Position numbers and translations under genes: made by a program
Part shown: positions 36,361 through 48,264 of the stretch, in pieces
Layout: each line of letters begins with the position of its first letter
Numbering within the stretch: position 1 is the stretch's first letter
The notes under the pieces: generated by a model
Seen by the model: the letters and a program-made list of their open reading frames with translations, nothing else
Databases searched by the model: none
What the model was told of the DNA's origin: nothing
From: Theocolax elegans
Lineage: Eukaryota > Arthropoda > Insecta > Hymenoptera > Cerocephalidae
DNA length: 64,000 nt
Assembly (NCBI GenBank): GCA_026168455.1
Contig: CM047425.1
Location: 2,640,001 to 2,704,000 of the forward strand
Reading direction: 5' to 3'

Positions 36361-38255
36361 CCAATTTTTTTTTATTGTTTGTTTCATTCCACTGTTTAAT
36401 TAATTTTATTCGACGCGTAGTGACTTTTTTTTCTTTGATATTGATTATCATCGTGATTGAATGAATTTGAATAGAAAATATAATTACATTTTGGGATTTA
36501 TAGTATTGCATGTGCGAATGTATTTTGTTTATTTAAATTTTTTTTAATTTTCGTTTATTCACAACAATGAAATTAATAATTTAATTGAGTGAATTATAAT
36601 AAAAATTGAAATAAAATATTTCTTTAAATTATTTTTAGTTAATTATAGTATTTTTAGACGGGTGATACATTAAGTACGGTATTTTTTTTTTGAATACATG
36701 GTAAATTTTTTATTTTTCATACCTTCATTATAGCGACGAAATTAATTAAGTAATTAATTTAGTTAGTTAATTTGCAATTAATTTTAATAATTTCAAAAAT
36801 TATTATTTACAATTTGGCGTGTAAGATGTTAAATGAAATATTTTTATTTCGACGTGTAAAAGATCGAAAAGTGTATTCTTCGATTTACACTGTCATCACC
36901 GCTTATACACGAATAATCAAATAATTCACAAACAAAATCGTAATTATTTTTATTAAATTAATATATTTACCCGTGTAATAAATTAAATACAATATTTTTA
37001 TTCTCAACTTAATGATTAAATTATCAATATATACTTAAATTAATCATAATCAGAATCGAAATAATTATTAACAATTTTTTTTTTCTAATATCAACGTAAT
37101 ATATAATTAATGATCATTTTGACTAACTGAATGGCTGCGTTGTCTCTTCCATATACCTGCAAAAAAAAAATATACACACACACACATGAGAATCTGTTAA
37201 AAGATGCACATCTATTCCCATTCTAACCACTTCAACGTAACAGTTTTTCCTTTCAATTTCATCAGAGTTGATGATTCGATAAAAAAAAGAAAAGAGGAAC
37301 GTTTGCAGCTGCGGTCAGTGTAATTTACCGTATATTTAGGTCGATTCACAAGAATGTTTATTGTATTTCAATTCAACGTAGGGATCGTCAGTATAATTTT
37401 TATTTTTATTTTCCGCAATTTTTTTTTTCTTCTTCTTCATCTCCTTCAAAACAGCAAAGTCGATGAATCCTATTAAAATTGTCTTTGTAACTATACACGC
37501 CAACGACGACGAACGTTTTATTACGCAATATTATCATTCGCAATTAATATTAATTAGTTATAAATTATTATTTTTTTTTACGATATTACATTATCATTAT
37601 TATATTTAATTCAATGCCAGGCGCGATGAATCGAAATGTCAAAATTATCCTTTATTATATATATATAAGTATTTTTTTTTCTATACGCATTAATTAATCG
37701 ATCGGCCTCCTAAATGGGTCCTTCGTATACGAAAATTATTTTTTTTTTTCTCGAACACACACACACCGTTATTTAATCGTCTTGTATATTTATTTCGCAT
37801 AAACGTCGACCTCGATTTCGCATCGAAAATTTTGGATGTCAATGTCGTGCATCCTACCTATATATATATAACATCCTCTCGTTTTTTGTAGAGAGAGGGT
37901 ATATAGACGAACTTTCGATTTCGACGAAAAGTATAGTGAAACGAAAAAAAAAAAAAAGAATTTTTTTTTGTTACGACTGACCTCGATTTCCCGTGTCTAA
38001 CCTCAAATCGGCTAGTGCATGCGCTACGCGTTAAGTAATACGCCCTCGATCACGTATGTGGCAAGACTTTATACATTCGTAGGAGAAAGACGGTGTGTGT
38101 ATATGTGATTATGCGTACATCGATTTCTTGAGCCAACTTCTTTCTTTCTTTTTTTTCTTTTTGATAATCCGAATTTTCGTCTGCTAATTACATCTTTTTT
38201 TTTTTTGATAATTTACTATATTATTGTATATATATATATTTATGTTTACGCTTTT

Positions 38256-38259
<4 letters not shown>

Positions 38260-38312
<53 letters not shown>
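38260..38312. repeat. (AT)n microsatellite
   Basis: About 52 bases of uninterrupted AT dinucleotide repeat lie 130 bases upstream of the ELOVL exon 1 acceptor. It is expected to be highly length-polymorphic. Confidence 0.95.
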
Positions 38313-38315
<3 letters not shown>

Positions 38316-38442
38316 TTTCGTCATTGTATTTTCGTTTCAACCCTGAGAACGTTTTTTTCTTTTTTAATAAAAAAAAAGGAGGAGAGGTATTAAGTGCAAT
38401 TACAGAATTGTGTGATTAATCCATCTGTTTTTTTTGTTGCAG

Positions 38443-38583
38443 GACGAAGCGCTTCCGGGTCAGCAAGCTCATCGAGTCTCGGCGGAACCACGGACCTTCT
38501 CGCCGGAAGGCTCGTCCTCGACAAAATGTCCATCGTCATGCAGTACGTGGACCGGTTCCACGAGATGCTAGACACGCACGCAG
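38443..38583 (+). CDS. ELOVL: ELOVL elongase, exon 1 (start codon at 38526)
   Basis: The acceptor TTTTTTGTTGCAG ends at 38442 and the donor is GCAG|GTAAGC with GT at 38584. The start ATG at 38526 lies in a good insect context (CAAAATG) and gives 19 codons, MSIVMQYVDRFHEMLDTHA, plus one base of a split Asp codon completed in exon 2. This is the short cytosolic N-terminus of ELOVL proteins before the first membrane segment. Bases 38443-38525 are most likely 5' untranslated. However, they are open in the same frame (RSASGSASSSSLGG...), so an upstream exon could add an N-terminal extension. The block is distinctly GC-rich against its introns, as is usual for exons in AT-rich insect genomes. Confidence 0.78.
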
Positions 38584-38971
38584 GTAAGCTTTATACAGGA
38601 TGCGAAAATTCATTTGGTTTTAATATGTACCTTGGGAGCTTCGATTTTTATATATGTATATGTATGGATTGATCGAGGAAGATTCTCTTTTTTTTTTGAT
38701 CGGAGAGGATTTTTTACTGAAGGATAGCTGATTTAATTATTTGAGTTATAAATAATATTGGAACAGTATATGCGTCGAATGTTTGATAAGCCATTAGAAT
38801 TTTTGTGAGTTTTAAACCCCAAAATGATTTTTTTTTTAACGAGGAATTCAATTTAACGAATAACAATTTTCTGTAACGATGTTGTGTTTCCTTTAAAGAT
38901 ATTCTGCGAATTTTTTTATTGATAAATCAGCGAGATCTCAGGACGACCGTGAATCATTGTTTTATAGCTAT

Positions 38972-39365
38972 ATACCGTCACATACCCAATTGTTGATCAA
39001 TTAAGGCAAATCTGTACGTTCATAGAATAATTTTATGTTAAAAAGGCTAATAATTGTATATATTTTGACACATGCAGAAAGTATAAGTATTAAACTTCAT
39101 TTTAGCCATCTCAGAAAAACAAAATAGCTGCCATTTTTTAAGTAAGCAACAATCTAAGAAAAAAAAGCGGGAAGTACCAATTTCTGATCAGTAAATTTTC
39201 GGTACATATACCACTTTCTATATAAGTCTACTAACCAATTATTGACTTTTTAACCTTTAAATTGTGTGTAGCCACATTTTAATTTATGCATATCTTATTA
39301 TTTTGTTGAAATAATACACTGATCAGAAATTGGTTCATGATCAACAATTGGGTACCTTACGGTAT
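38972..39365. repeat. Foldback MITE (family C) with ATACCGT ends
   Basis: Terminal inverted repeats of 28 bp, ATACCGTCACATACCCAATT and onward at 38972-38999, against the reverse complement at 39338-39365, differ only at a few positions. A second, perfect 17-bp inverted pair lies inside: ACCAATTTCTGATCAGT at 39176-39192 and its complement at 39318-39334. The right inner repeat nearly abuts the right terminus while the left one is about 175 bp from the left terminus, so the element is asymmetric. It is noncoding and nonautonomous. Confidence 0.75.
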
Positions 39366-40189
39366 TACCGATCAAAAATTCTTATATTTACGTATAATTA
39401 ATTAATAATTAACTAATACGAAAATAATCTCTCTGTCACGCTATTCTTTTTGTTTTGAACAGTATTTAAAATTTTTCTTACAATTAGGTTTTCAAAGTTT
39501 CGGGATTTTCTAGGTATAGGTCTCTGCAATTTGACTATCACATTCCCTTAAGTAGATGTGACATTAAAAACAATGGAATCCTTATTTATTTTTTAATTAA
39601 CAACGAGTTGACTTAATCCAAAAAAATCTCTCTGCAACGTTCCTTTCTTAACTTTGAATAAGTACGTACGTTTTTTTTTTTAAATTTTTTATCAGTAAAT
39701 GATTATTATGACAAAAAAAAATAATAATCACACACACGTAGAAAACGAAGCTAAGAAAAAATTTTTTCTCCAAACGCACACAAACACACACAATAGCGAT
39801 CTTGAATTCTAGTCACCAAATTGGATAATGCGAAATTAACTGCGTTTTTTCTTTTCCTTGGGCAGCCTATTAATGCCGCACTCTGTGTACACACAGAGAC
39901 ACATCGGTCACGCGAACGCGTGGATCCTCTCATATATATATATTGCGTTTGCGCAAACGATTTCTGGCGCGTGTTACGTCACTTTCCTTCATATACCTAT
40001 ATACATACACCGGGCATTGGGGACCTCACGCCTACTTTTTCCCACGGCTCCGATTGTATCTCAACTGTCTTTATATATACACGAGAGATGTATCTTCCTT
40101 TTCAGTTGTAATTAATTAGTTTATACATTGACGTCGCACGTTCGAGTGATTAGTAAAAAAAAATAAAGGAAAAACACAAAATCGGTATA

Positions 40190-40365
40190 TATATTGTACG
40201 GATGATCAGGTGAAAATGTCGCGGTGAGTATTTCGGCTTGGTTGCACACGGAATCGTCGGCCGGTCTCTCCGATTGATATGCAGCGCAAGTTCTTGATCA
40301 AGGACGTTACCCCGCATCAAGGGGGTCACGAGCCGTTCAATCGGCACTCTCGCGATTCTCAGTGA
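40190..40365. other. GC-rich islet within the intron
   Basis: The block from about 40205 to 40365 (GAATCGTCGGCCGGTCTCTC, CATCAAGGGGGTCACGAGCC) is compositionally exon-like. A minus-strand open frame of 65 codons crosses it but shows no domain I recognise, and no matching splice sites were convincing. It could be an intronic enhancer, an alternative promoter, or an exon of an antisense transcript. Confidence 0.25.
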
Positions 40366-42393
40366 AAGTTATATGTGTCTGTCTGTGTGTGTAAACACGC
40401 ATGTGTGTATATATATATACGTGCGCGTTGGAAGCTTCTTTTTTTTTTTAATTTTGGTGGTTTACGGGATTTTTTTATTTAGGAATTTTCGGTTGTGATC
40501 CTCGAAATATAGAAAATATGGTATTTTTTTTTATTGAACGAATTTTATTGAAAACGTTGTGTATGTAACGATGTTGTGTTTGTTTAAGATGTTATGTGAA
40601 TTTTTTATTATATTTTTATTCATGAATTCGAATTGACTTTATTACCAACCGAAATATGGTTATTTACGTATAATTAATTAATTGTTGATTATTTTGTCAC
40701 GGTATTCTATTCGTTTCGAAGAGAATATGTCATTGTTTTTTAGTTTTTTTTCTTATAATCAGGTTTTTTAATTTTTAGCTAGCGATTTTGATGGTTTTGT
40801 TTAAAGGGCACTTTCTGTAGGTTTCCGCAGGGATCGAGTTGTCAAGTTTATTACATTGAATTGTATGATATTTTTTTTTCGCTTATTTCATTTAGAGATA
40901 TACCTATGGTTTGATCTTTAGGATTTTAAATTCGGAGATTAAGGTAAAAAATAACCAACTTCTTACAAAAAAATGTCGATGAAGTGTATTACACCAAATT
41001 CAGATTTGTAATTTAATGTTTTCAAAATATACGATTTTTTTTTCAATTTGATAAATCAGAAATTTTCACTCATACTTAGATCAGGCTGTGATCGTAAAAA
41101 ATTTTACTCGACACACCGTCCACACACACATAACAGTGAACCGCTTAAATACTCCTGGTAAAAATTTAATCATTTCAAGGTTATATCAATTAAAAAAAAA
41201 AGTCCAATTCGCACCAAAAATGTATTATTTCATCTTCTAACCAACAAATTGCTCGCACAACACTAACCGCTCATCGAACGTTACACATTCACAAATAAAA
41301 AATTTTTTGAAAAGACCTACTCTGATTTTCCGTAAATTACACCAATCGTAATGGACAAAGAGGTGCCGGCTTCATTTCAAAATAAATCTTTTAATTCGAA
41401 AAAACCCATAAATATATATTTCACACACACACACACACACACACAAACATATCACCAAACGTGTAAAAATCATTTTTATTTGAAAAAAAAAGTTCAAATT
41501 CCAAAGACACGTGGCACATATATATATATATATATAACATACATCCCAAGCGAATTGCAAACGTATATAATAACTGTTAATTTAATGGCGTCACTTTTAT
41601 TTCGTTACATTATACCAACGACTCGAGTTGTGCAAGTCACGCCATGCAATTAATGATGATATATTCTAGAAATAGAAGAAGAAAAAATATAATAGATAGA
41701 AAAAAAGGGAAATCGGTCGCGCGTTTCTTTTTTTTCGCGTACAGACATTTTCGCGTTATGGAAGAGAAGAAGTGAGTCTTTGTCTTTAATCTAACATCTT
41801 GGTAAATAATTTATCGTGTACACGTTTAAATGAAATAATAATAATTGTTTATATTAAATACGTGGGTGTTTGAACAAACGGGATATTTACATTTAATAAT
41901 ATATATATATACACACAAAGTGAATGATTTTCTTTTTTCATTTTATCCTTCTATGGAATTTAATCAAGGTCTCACCCGGGATTCATTAGATATATATATA
42001 TATATGATACCGAAAGTGTCGAATCGCGTCACGTATACATGTATACCGCAACACTTTCACTGTTTGTACTTTTATATACATCTTTTATCTTTTATCTGTT
42101 GTATTTGCGCGTACTTAGCACGATTTTTGTTTTCTTTACGGATAACGAGATTCTCTGAGTCAAAGAATATTTGTTAATTGTTAAGAAATGTGGATTAGAT
42201 TATATAATTTTGTCTTAATTAAGACGTTCTTTATTAATGTACGTAACAAATGACGACTTAACGAATTATGTATTCAGTATAAAACATAATTATATTCCTT
42301 TGTTAATAATAATAATCTTAACTTTATAAATTAGTTTAAAATTTATATGTTTATTAGTAAAGAATATTAGGTTTTATTTGATTACTTTTTTTA

Positions 42394-43073
42394 TTAAGAG
42401 GACGTCGAAGCTAGCATTTTTACCATCAGAGTAACTCTACCTAATGGCACATATTCGCAATCAGTTTCACACTATTCTTCGTTATTTGCTGCTAGATTTC
42501 AATGAAATTTGCACAGGATATATAAAATGATGCAGAGAATTGGGCTGTGCATCGAAAAGCGGCGAAAATTGAAAGAAAAACCTTTCTGATTAGTCTAAAA
42601 CTGATGAACTCTACCTAATGGCACACATTCGCAATCAGTTTCACACTATTCTTCGTTATTTGCCGCTAGATTTCAATGAAATTTGCACAGGATATATAAA
42701 GTGATACAGAGAATTGGGCTGTGCATCGAAAAGCGGCGAAAACTGAAAGAAAAACCTTTCTGATTAGTCTAAAACTGCTAACCCCAACCGCGTACGTTAT
42801 ACGTATGTAGTAAGGATATTCCCCAAGAGGTGGCGCTGTATGGGTGCATCGATGTTGGGGTTAGCAGTTTTAGACTAATCAGAAAGGTTTTTCTTTCAAT
42901 TTTCGCCGCTTTTCGATGCACAGCCCAATTCTCTGCATCATTTTATATATCCTGTGCAAATTTCATTGAAATCCAGCGGCAAATAACGAAGATAGTGTGA
43001 AACTGATTGCGAATATGTGCCATTAGGTAGAGTTACTCTGATGGTAAAAATGCTAGCTTCGACGTCCTCTTAA
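42394..43073. mobile_element. Large TTAA-bounded foldback element with duplicated left arm
   Basis: The ends are TTAAGAGGACGTCGAAGCTA at 42394 and the exact complement ending at 43073. The right arm (42854-43073, 220 bp) is a near-perfect reverse complement of the left arm. The left arm (42394-42788, 395 bp) carries one extra 174-bp unit: AACTCTACCTAATGGCAC begins at 42433 and again at 42607. The arms enclose a 65-bp spacer with AGAGGTGGCGCTGT. TTAA at both ends suits a TTAA-targeting transposon, though the termini (GAGGACG) are not those of classical piggyBac. The arms are highly similar, so the copy is relatively young. It has no coding capacity. Confidence 0.88.
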
Positions 43074-43603
43074 GAGGACGCTGAACCAACATGCTTATAC
43101 CGACATTTACGGATTCAAACTTTAAGGGGATGCCGTATTACCGACATATTTGATTTTTCAAATTAAATAGATACATTCTACATGATTTGCAGATTGTGTG
43201 TCAACTCGCAGAATCTTAAAATTCGACATATTCATTTAATTAAATGAAAAATAGTTTGTAAAAACTGCAAAGTCGGTAAACAGTTACAATTTTTAGTACG
43301 ATATTACAATTTTTCATTTAGATAAGGAAATGTATCGAATATAAGATTTGCAAGTTGACGCACAATCTGTTAATCGCGCAGAAGATGTCGTACCTTCATT
43401 TCAAATACACACTTACCGACATTAACTGATTTTTCTAATTCATCATTCATTTTGCATATTTGTTCAATTTTTTGAGTTAAGACACATTCTATGATGTGCA
43501 ACAATTGTGCGTGTGCTAATAAAATTAAGAAAAAATGATAATTAAGACACTACATTTGAAAAATTAATTATAGAAATCTGTAATCTGTATGGACTCCTCT
43601 TAA
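43070..43603. mobile_element. Second TTAA-bounded element abutting the first
   Basis: It starts TTAAGAGGACGCTG at 43070, sharing the TTAA with the preceding element, and ends GGACTCCTCTTAA at 43603. Internally, GCAGATTGTGTGTCAACTCGC (about 43190) is inverted relative to GCAAGTTGACGCACAATCTG (about 43350), and ACCGACAT recurs. The right third is homologous to 31385-31545. It is more diverged than its neighbour, so the foldback element probably inserted at this one's terminal TTAA. Confidence 0.6.
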
Positions 43604-43695
43604 TTTTAAAAGTTTTACGAGTTGTCCCCGCTAGCTTTTATCAATTAATAATTAATAAATGATTTAAACCGACGGAATTAAATTAAGTGACATAT

Positions 43696-43740
43696 GCAAA
43701 GTAAGCAGCGTACGTTGCGGTTACTACTTGGATGGGATGT
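43696..43740 (+). pseudogene. 5S rRNA-like fragment
   Basis: AAAGTAAGCAGCG followed by TTGCGGTTACTACTTGGATG (43698-43734, with a few intervening bases) closely resembles the middle of eukaryotic 5S rRNA, where AAGTTAAGCA... and GGTTAGTACTTGGATGGGTGACC form the internal control region. After GATGGG the match decays. The 5' part of a 5S gene is not seen, so this is a partial pseudogene or part of a 5S-derived SINE. Recognition is by eye from the known 5S core. Confidence 0.45.
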
Positions 43741-46700
43741 GATTGATCCCCGTGCGGGTCACCTATAAGGAGAATGTTTCAATACACTGATCGTCTCGCA
43801 AGGAAAATAATTATTCAACACTATTGATTATAACTTTTGAAATTCATAAAACATTCGATAATCAAATTCGAAATCGAGTTTCAATTTTTAAATTTCTCGA
43901 ACGTTATTTTAGTATATTCGAAAGAAACGAAAAATAACAATTAAATAATCATATCGAAGAAATTAATATTTTCAATAAATAAATAGTGAATTATATATAT
44001 TTAATCGTAAATTCATTGAAAAATCGTGACCAAATGGAAAATTTATAAGTAAATAAATAAAAAAAAAATAAATTCTACAATTGCAACGGAAAAAATTTCT
44101 ATTTATAAAACAAACATCGTTAATAAATAATTAATTAATCGTCAAAGATTAATCGGTCCCTTTAAATTTAAAAAAAAATTCCCCGAATGGATAATTGCTT
44201 ACATTATTTATATAAAGTTATATAACGGACATATTACTATCAATAAATAAATAATTAAAAAAAAAATAACAAAAATCCTAATTTTACGATATCTACATAC
44301 GTGCAAAAAAGTTATCTTACATCGCTAATGATCTCATTATTAGCGAACGTCGCATAGTTCATTCATATATAGTTTCACAAGATATAAAAAGGTTTAATAA
44401 TTATATATATAGCGAAAAAAAAAACGACAACGCGATGTGTCATCGAGCATATTCGTTTAGTAAGAGACCTTCGATTGAGTGCCGAGGGTCGTTGTAAGTC
44501 CACTGACCTGCGTCGGCAAGGTCCAGACGCGCTCTTTCTCTTTCTCCGCATAAATCTGCTATTTCATCCTGTCCACCACACGAATTAATTTTAAACAGGT
44601 GGATCATTCCAATACATCGTTGATATATGTTAATGTAGTTCCGTATACATATATATATTTATCAATCGATATATATGTCATCGTTATATTATTCTCCGAA
44701 TATTTCGATTTTGTGGGTATATGTACCTTGTTCACACTGCGGTTCACTGTGCTGGTTGAAATGTGTGGGATCGATGGAAAAATTTTTGTATAAAATGTAT
44801 TTGCATATTTATTGTTTCTTTTAGGAATATATATTAAAGATGTGGGGGTATATATAGTGACGTTGAAGGATTTTTAAATCGAACTGATCGGCATAGCGTC
44901 GTGATATAGATCGGTGGATCAAATTGACTGTAAAATTGTGTATAGTGTATAAAGAGGATTTAATTTATATGTATATTAAAATAGGTCGATTTTAAATAAA
45001 ATAGAATATGTGTATTATTGTGATGATATTTTCAAATCGATCTGAAATGGTTGAGAAAGTTTGATTAAAAGATTCTTAAAGAAGGTATATAATTAAAATT
45101 GTAACCTTAAACTGTAATTCTTTAATGTACAATTAATGTTACCATTGTAAACAACTATATGTATGTGTGCAAAATAATCTCTTATTAAAGATTGAAATTG
45201 CTTAAATAAAAAAAAATTAAAATTGTACATGTAGCGGCAAAACTGATCGTATTTAAATTATTTATTTATTTATTTAAACTATTTATTACAATAACATTTA
45301 CGGCACACTATAGAGGCAATGATACACAAATCTTAAAATTGAATATATAACCTTTTTAGATTTGATTTAATTTAGAATTTTTTCATAAGTTTATTTATTT
45401 TTTTATTACCACGATTGTTTTTAAATATGTAATTGGTTTAATATCATCTTATTAATCTAAAAATATGCTAATGAAACATTTTTTTTACTACACCTTCAAT
45501 AATTTACGTTATAATATTTTAATCTAAAATTTTTCATGTATATTTACATTACAATGTACACTGGATCTGAAAGGGATAATTAAACGAAATAATCATTTGT
45601 ATACGTAAAGTAATTGATATATTCTGAAATATATATATATATATATATTGTAAAAAAACAGCTGAGATATGTAAGAAATTAAAATAACATCGAAAAAATA
45701 TTTTTAAATCGTCCTGATATATACAGTTGAGAAAGATCGGTAAAAAATTTTTTTATTACAATTTAAAAAAAGAATTACTATAAAATACAGTGTAAATATT
45801 GTGATAATCGAAGTATATCCCTATACGGTACTATAACAATACAGTCATATACCATTTTTCTCAGTGTGATCATGATACGTTTTTAAACTTCTCTACAAAT
45901 ATATATCGATACTATAAGTATGTACCTAAAAAATACTTACGTAACAAAATCATTTAGAAATTATTGATGAATAAATAACAAATAGAAATTTATCGATTTA
46001 TTAATGGTTTGAGGTTAAAAATTGCTACTTTGATAGTAAATAGGCATTTATCGCTAATTTTTTAAAAAATGTCTTGTTCATTTATACTTATGTAATAAAT
46101 AAGTTTATATCTGACAAATAAATTTCTACTCGACTGATATCAACCTAAAATATTAAAAATATCGCTAAAAAACCGTCTAAAATTTAACACACACACACAA
46201 ATGACAAAACGTACGCTTATAGAAACAAAAAAAAGGGAATAGTCAAACATCATCAAAATTAGGATAATATAAGGTAAATTTTCCTCATACCGATCATTGC
46301 CACTCGTATGTATATATATGCATCAGGTTTCGCTTTCATTAAGTTTTTACTCGTCTCCTCAGATGCATATATGATCATTATATACATCTACGTATATGTA
46401 TACCTTCATTCCTTTCACTCTATCTCCTGTGCCCTTGAAATCGTTTTAAAGACATAGGACGTTGTACTTTATATATACATACGTTATATACACGTGCAAG
46501 ACTCGCCTTTTTCCGCTCGGTCGTTTGCAAAAACTTCTCCTTACAATGCGATCGGTCAAATTGATTTTAATGATCTTGCACAATATGATTTATATGTGGA
46601 AAATACAAAATTATTTTCATACTTTTTTTTTCTTTTAGACGCCAATTGTTTTATTTACTTTAAGTCGTCGTTCGGCAAGTAAAATGTCGAGTCATTGAAT

Positions 46701-48073
46701 AATGCAATAACTTATGACTATTGCTATATAGTCGATCGTCCTTTTTTTCTACTTTTCGTTGACTAGCAAAAAATTAGCATAAGAGCGTTCTTCGTGTCTG
46801 TATACGCAACATTTTTGCAAGCGAGATCATTGTTAATTTTATATATATTTGTAAATTGTTGTTAAATTTTGATTTTTTTGTTATTAATTATTTGTTACAT
46901 TTGTTTGATTGTTAGGGTTTAATTAATAAATTAATTAATCAATACGTTAAGCATTAGCAAAATAAGAAATTTATTTGTCGCTTTCAAGGTTTAACATTTT
47001 CATCCATATTTCACTATTTTTGTGGTCGGTAAAATTTTGCGAGGTGAATAATATAAGACGATTTTTATTTGAAAATTGAATGATTTATTTTTTTGATCAA
47101 GGATTTTCTCACGCAAAAACAGCAATCAGTGATGTTTTATTGTTTATACTTCAAACGTACTATCATCCACATTTACGAAAATTCAACATGCCGTCCAAAA
47201 AATGGCGTTTAATAACAAATAAAAGAAAAATTACAATTTTTTGATTGTTTTAAGTTTTTACAAAATTTTCCTAACAAACGCGATCAATCGTCGAGGCAAT
47301 GATCATTTCAACTAAAAATAAAGTCTAACAAATGAAAAATGGAAAAAATTCTGAAGAACCTTGATTTTTTGTGTAATGTTTCCATGGATGCTTGTTTTCC
47401 TCTGAAAATCAGTTTAGGATTTAAAAATCATAATTTTTAAAAATACAAATGGCAAATCCAAGGTGACTGAAAAAATTCTTAGCAAATTTTATAATTTTTT
47501 AGTTTTATTTTATAGTAAATGTTCTTAATTTTGTATGGATCTTAAGTCTATACAATTACCAAGAAATGCTCATAATTTTTTATTAAAATTAATAACTTTA
47601 AAAAAGGTTAATAATTAAATGTTACATCAACATAACACAAAAAAATAGTAAATAATTATTTAAAAAATAACAAAATATTAAATAATATTCGTAAATAGTG
47701 TAAATGCAAAAAATTAAAAAATAATAATAATAATATTAATAATTTAATATGTAACATCAATATAAAACTAAAGTCACATGTATAATAAATATTAATAAAT
47801 CCATAATAAAAGAATAAATAGCATCAATAATCAAATGCAAATAATTTAAGAAAAAAATATATAAACTCATTCCGGAAGTTATACATCAAAAGCATTAGAC
47901 TATCAAATATTTTTATCATACATCTATATATATTTAAATTATTCAAGGATTTTTTCCAATCAACGTATAAAAAAAGTAGCTATAAATCTGAAAATTATGT
48001 GTAGATAACGTTTTTATTGCAATATTCCATTAAAAAGTACTTAATATATCTGTTTTTTGTTTGTTTGTTGTAG

Positions 48074-48264
48074 ACAAGCGCACGACAAACTGGTTCCTAA
48101 TGAGCTCACCGTTCCCGACGCTCTTCGTATGCCTATCCTACGTTTACATTGTCAAGGTCCTGGGCCCTAAGCTCATGGAAAATCGCAAACCTTTTCAACT
48201 GAAAAACGTCCTCATAGTTTATAATTTCCTCCAAGTCATTTTCTCGGCATGGCTGTTTTACGAG
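48074..48264 (+). CDS. ELOVL: ELOVL elongase, exon 2
   Basis: The acceptor TTTGTTGTAG ends at 48073 and the donor is TACGAG|GTAAGA with GT at 48265. With the split Asp codon, it encodes 64 residues beginning DKRTTNWFLMSSPFPTLFVC and ending NFLQVIFSAWLFYE. The first membrane segment (LFVCLSYVYIVKVL), the family signature GPKLMENRKPFQLK and the second membrane segment (LIVYNFLQVIFSAWLF) are all visible. These are diagnostic of ER-membrane ELOVL elongases, which condense malonyl-CoA with long-chain acyl-CoA in the first step of fatty-acid elongation. The pattern most resembles the ELOVL1/7-like insect group. The exon ends in phase 0, compatible with both downstream exon-3 versions. Confidence 0.95.

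Larger units (their letters stand above)
14223..38442 (+). other. Long noncoding interval, probable first intron of the ELOVL gene
   Basis: About 24 kb without a recognisable coding exon. If the donor at 14223 belongs to the ELOVL gene, this is its first intron. It contains a foldback MITE (20629-21053), a 25-bp tandem repeat (25876-25976), a 30-bp minisatellite (27233-27400), a dispersed repeat (31380-32180 and a copy near 35070), a long (AT)n tract just upstream of the exon, and isolated GC-rich islets at about 15.8, 23.7, 27.0, 31.1 and 36.2 kb. The rest is AT-rich with homopolymer runs. Confidence 0.4.
38584..48073 (+). other. ELOVL intron between exons 1 and 2
   Basis: About 9.5 kb with no recognisable coding exon. 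It holds a foldback element (38972-39365), a GC-rich islet (40190-40365), (CA)n near 41424-41445, two abutting TTAA-bounded elements (42394-43603), a 5S-like fragment (43696-43740) and several (TA)n runs. The rest is AT-rich. Confidence 0.7.

Noticed and set aside
40150..40347. Minus-strand 65-codon ORF across a GC-rich islet
   Set aside because: Exon-like composition but no recognisable sequence and no convincing splice sites; kept only as an islet.
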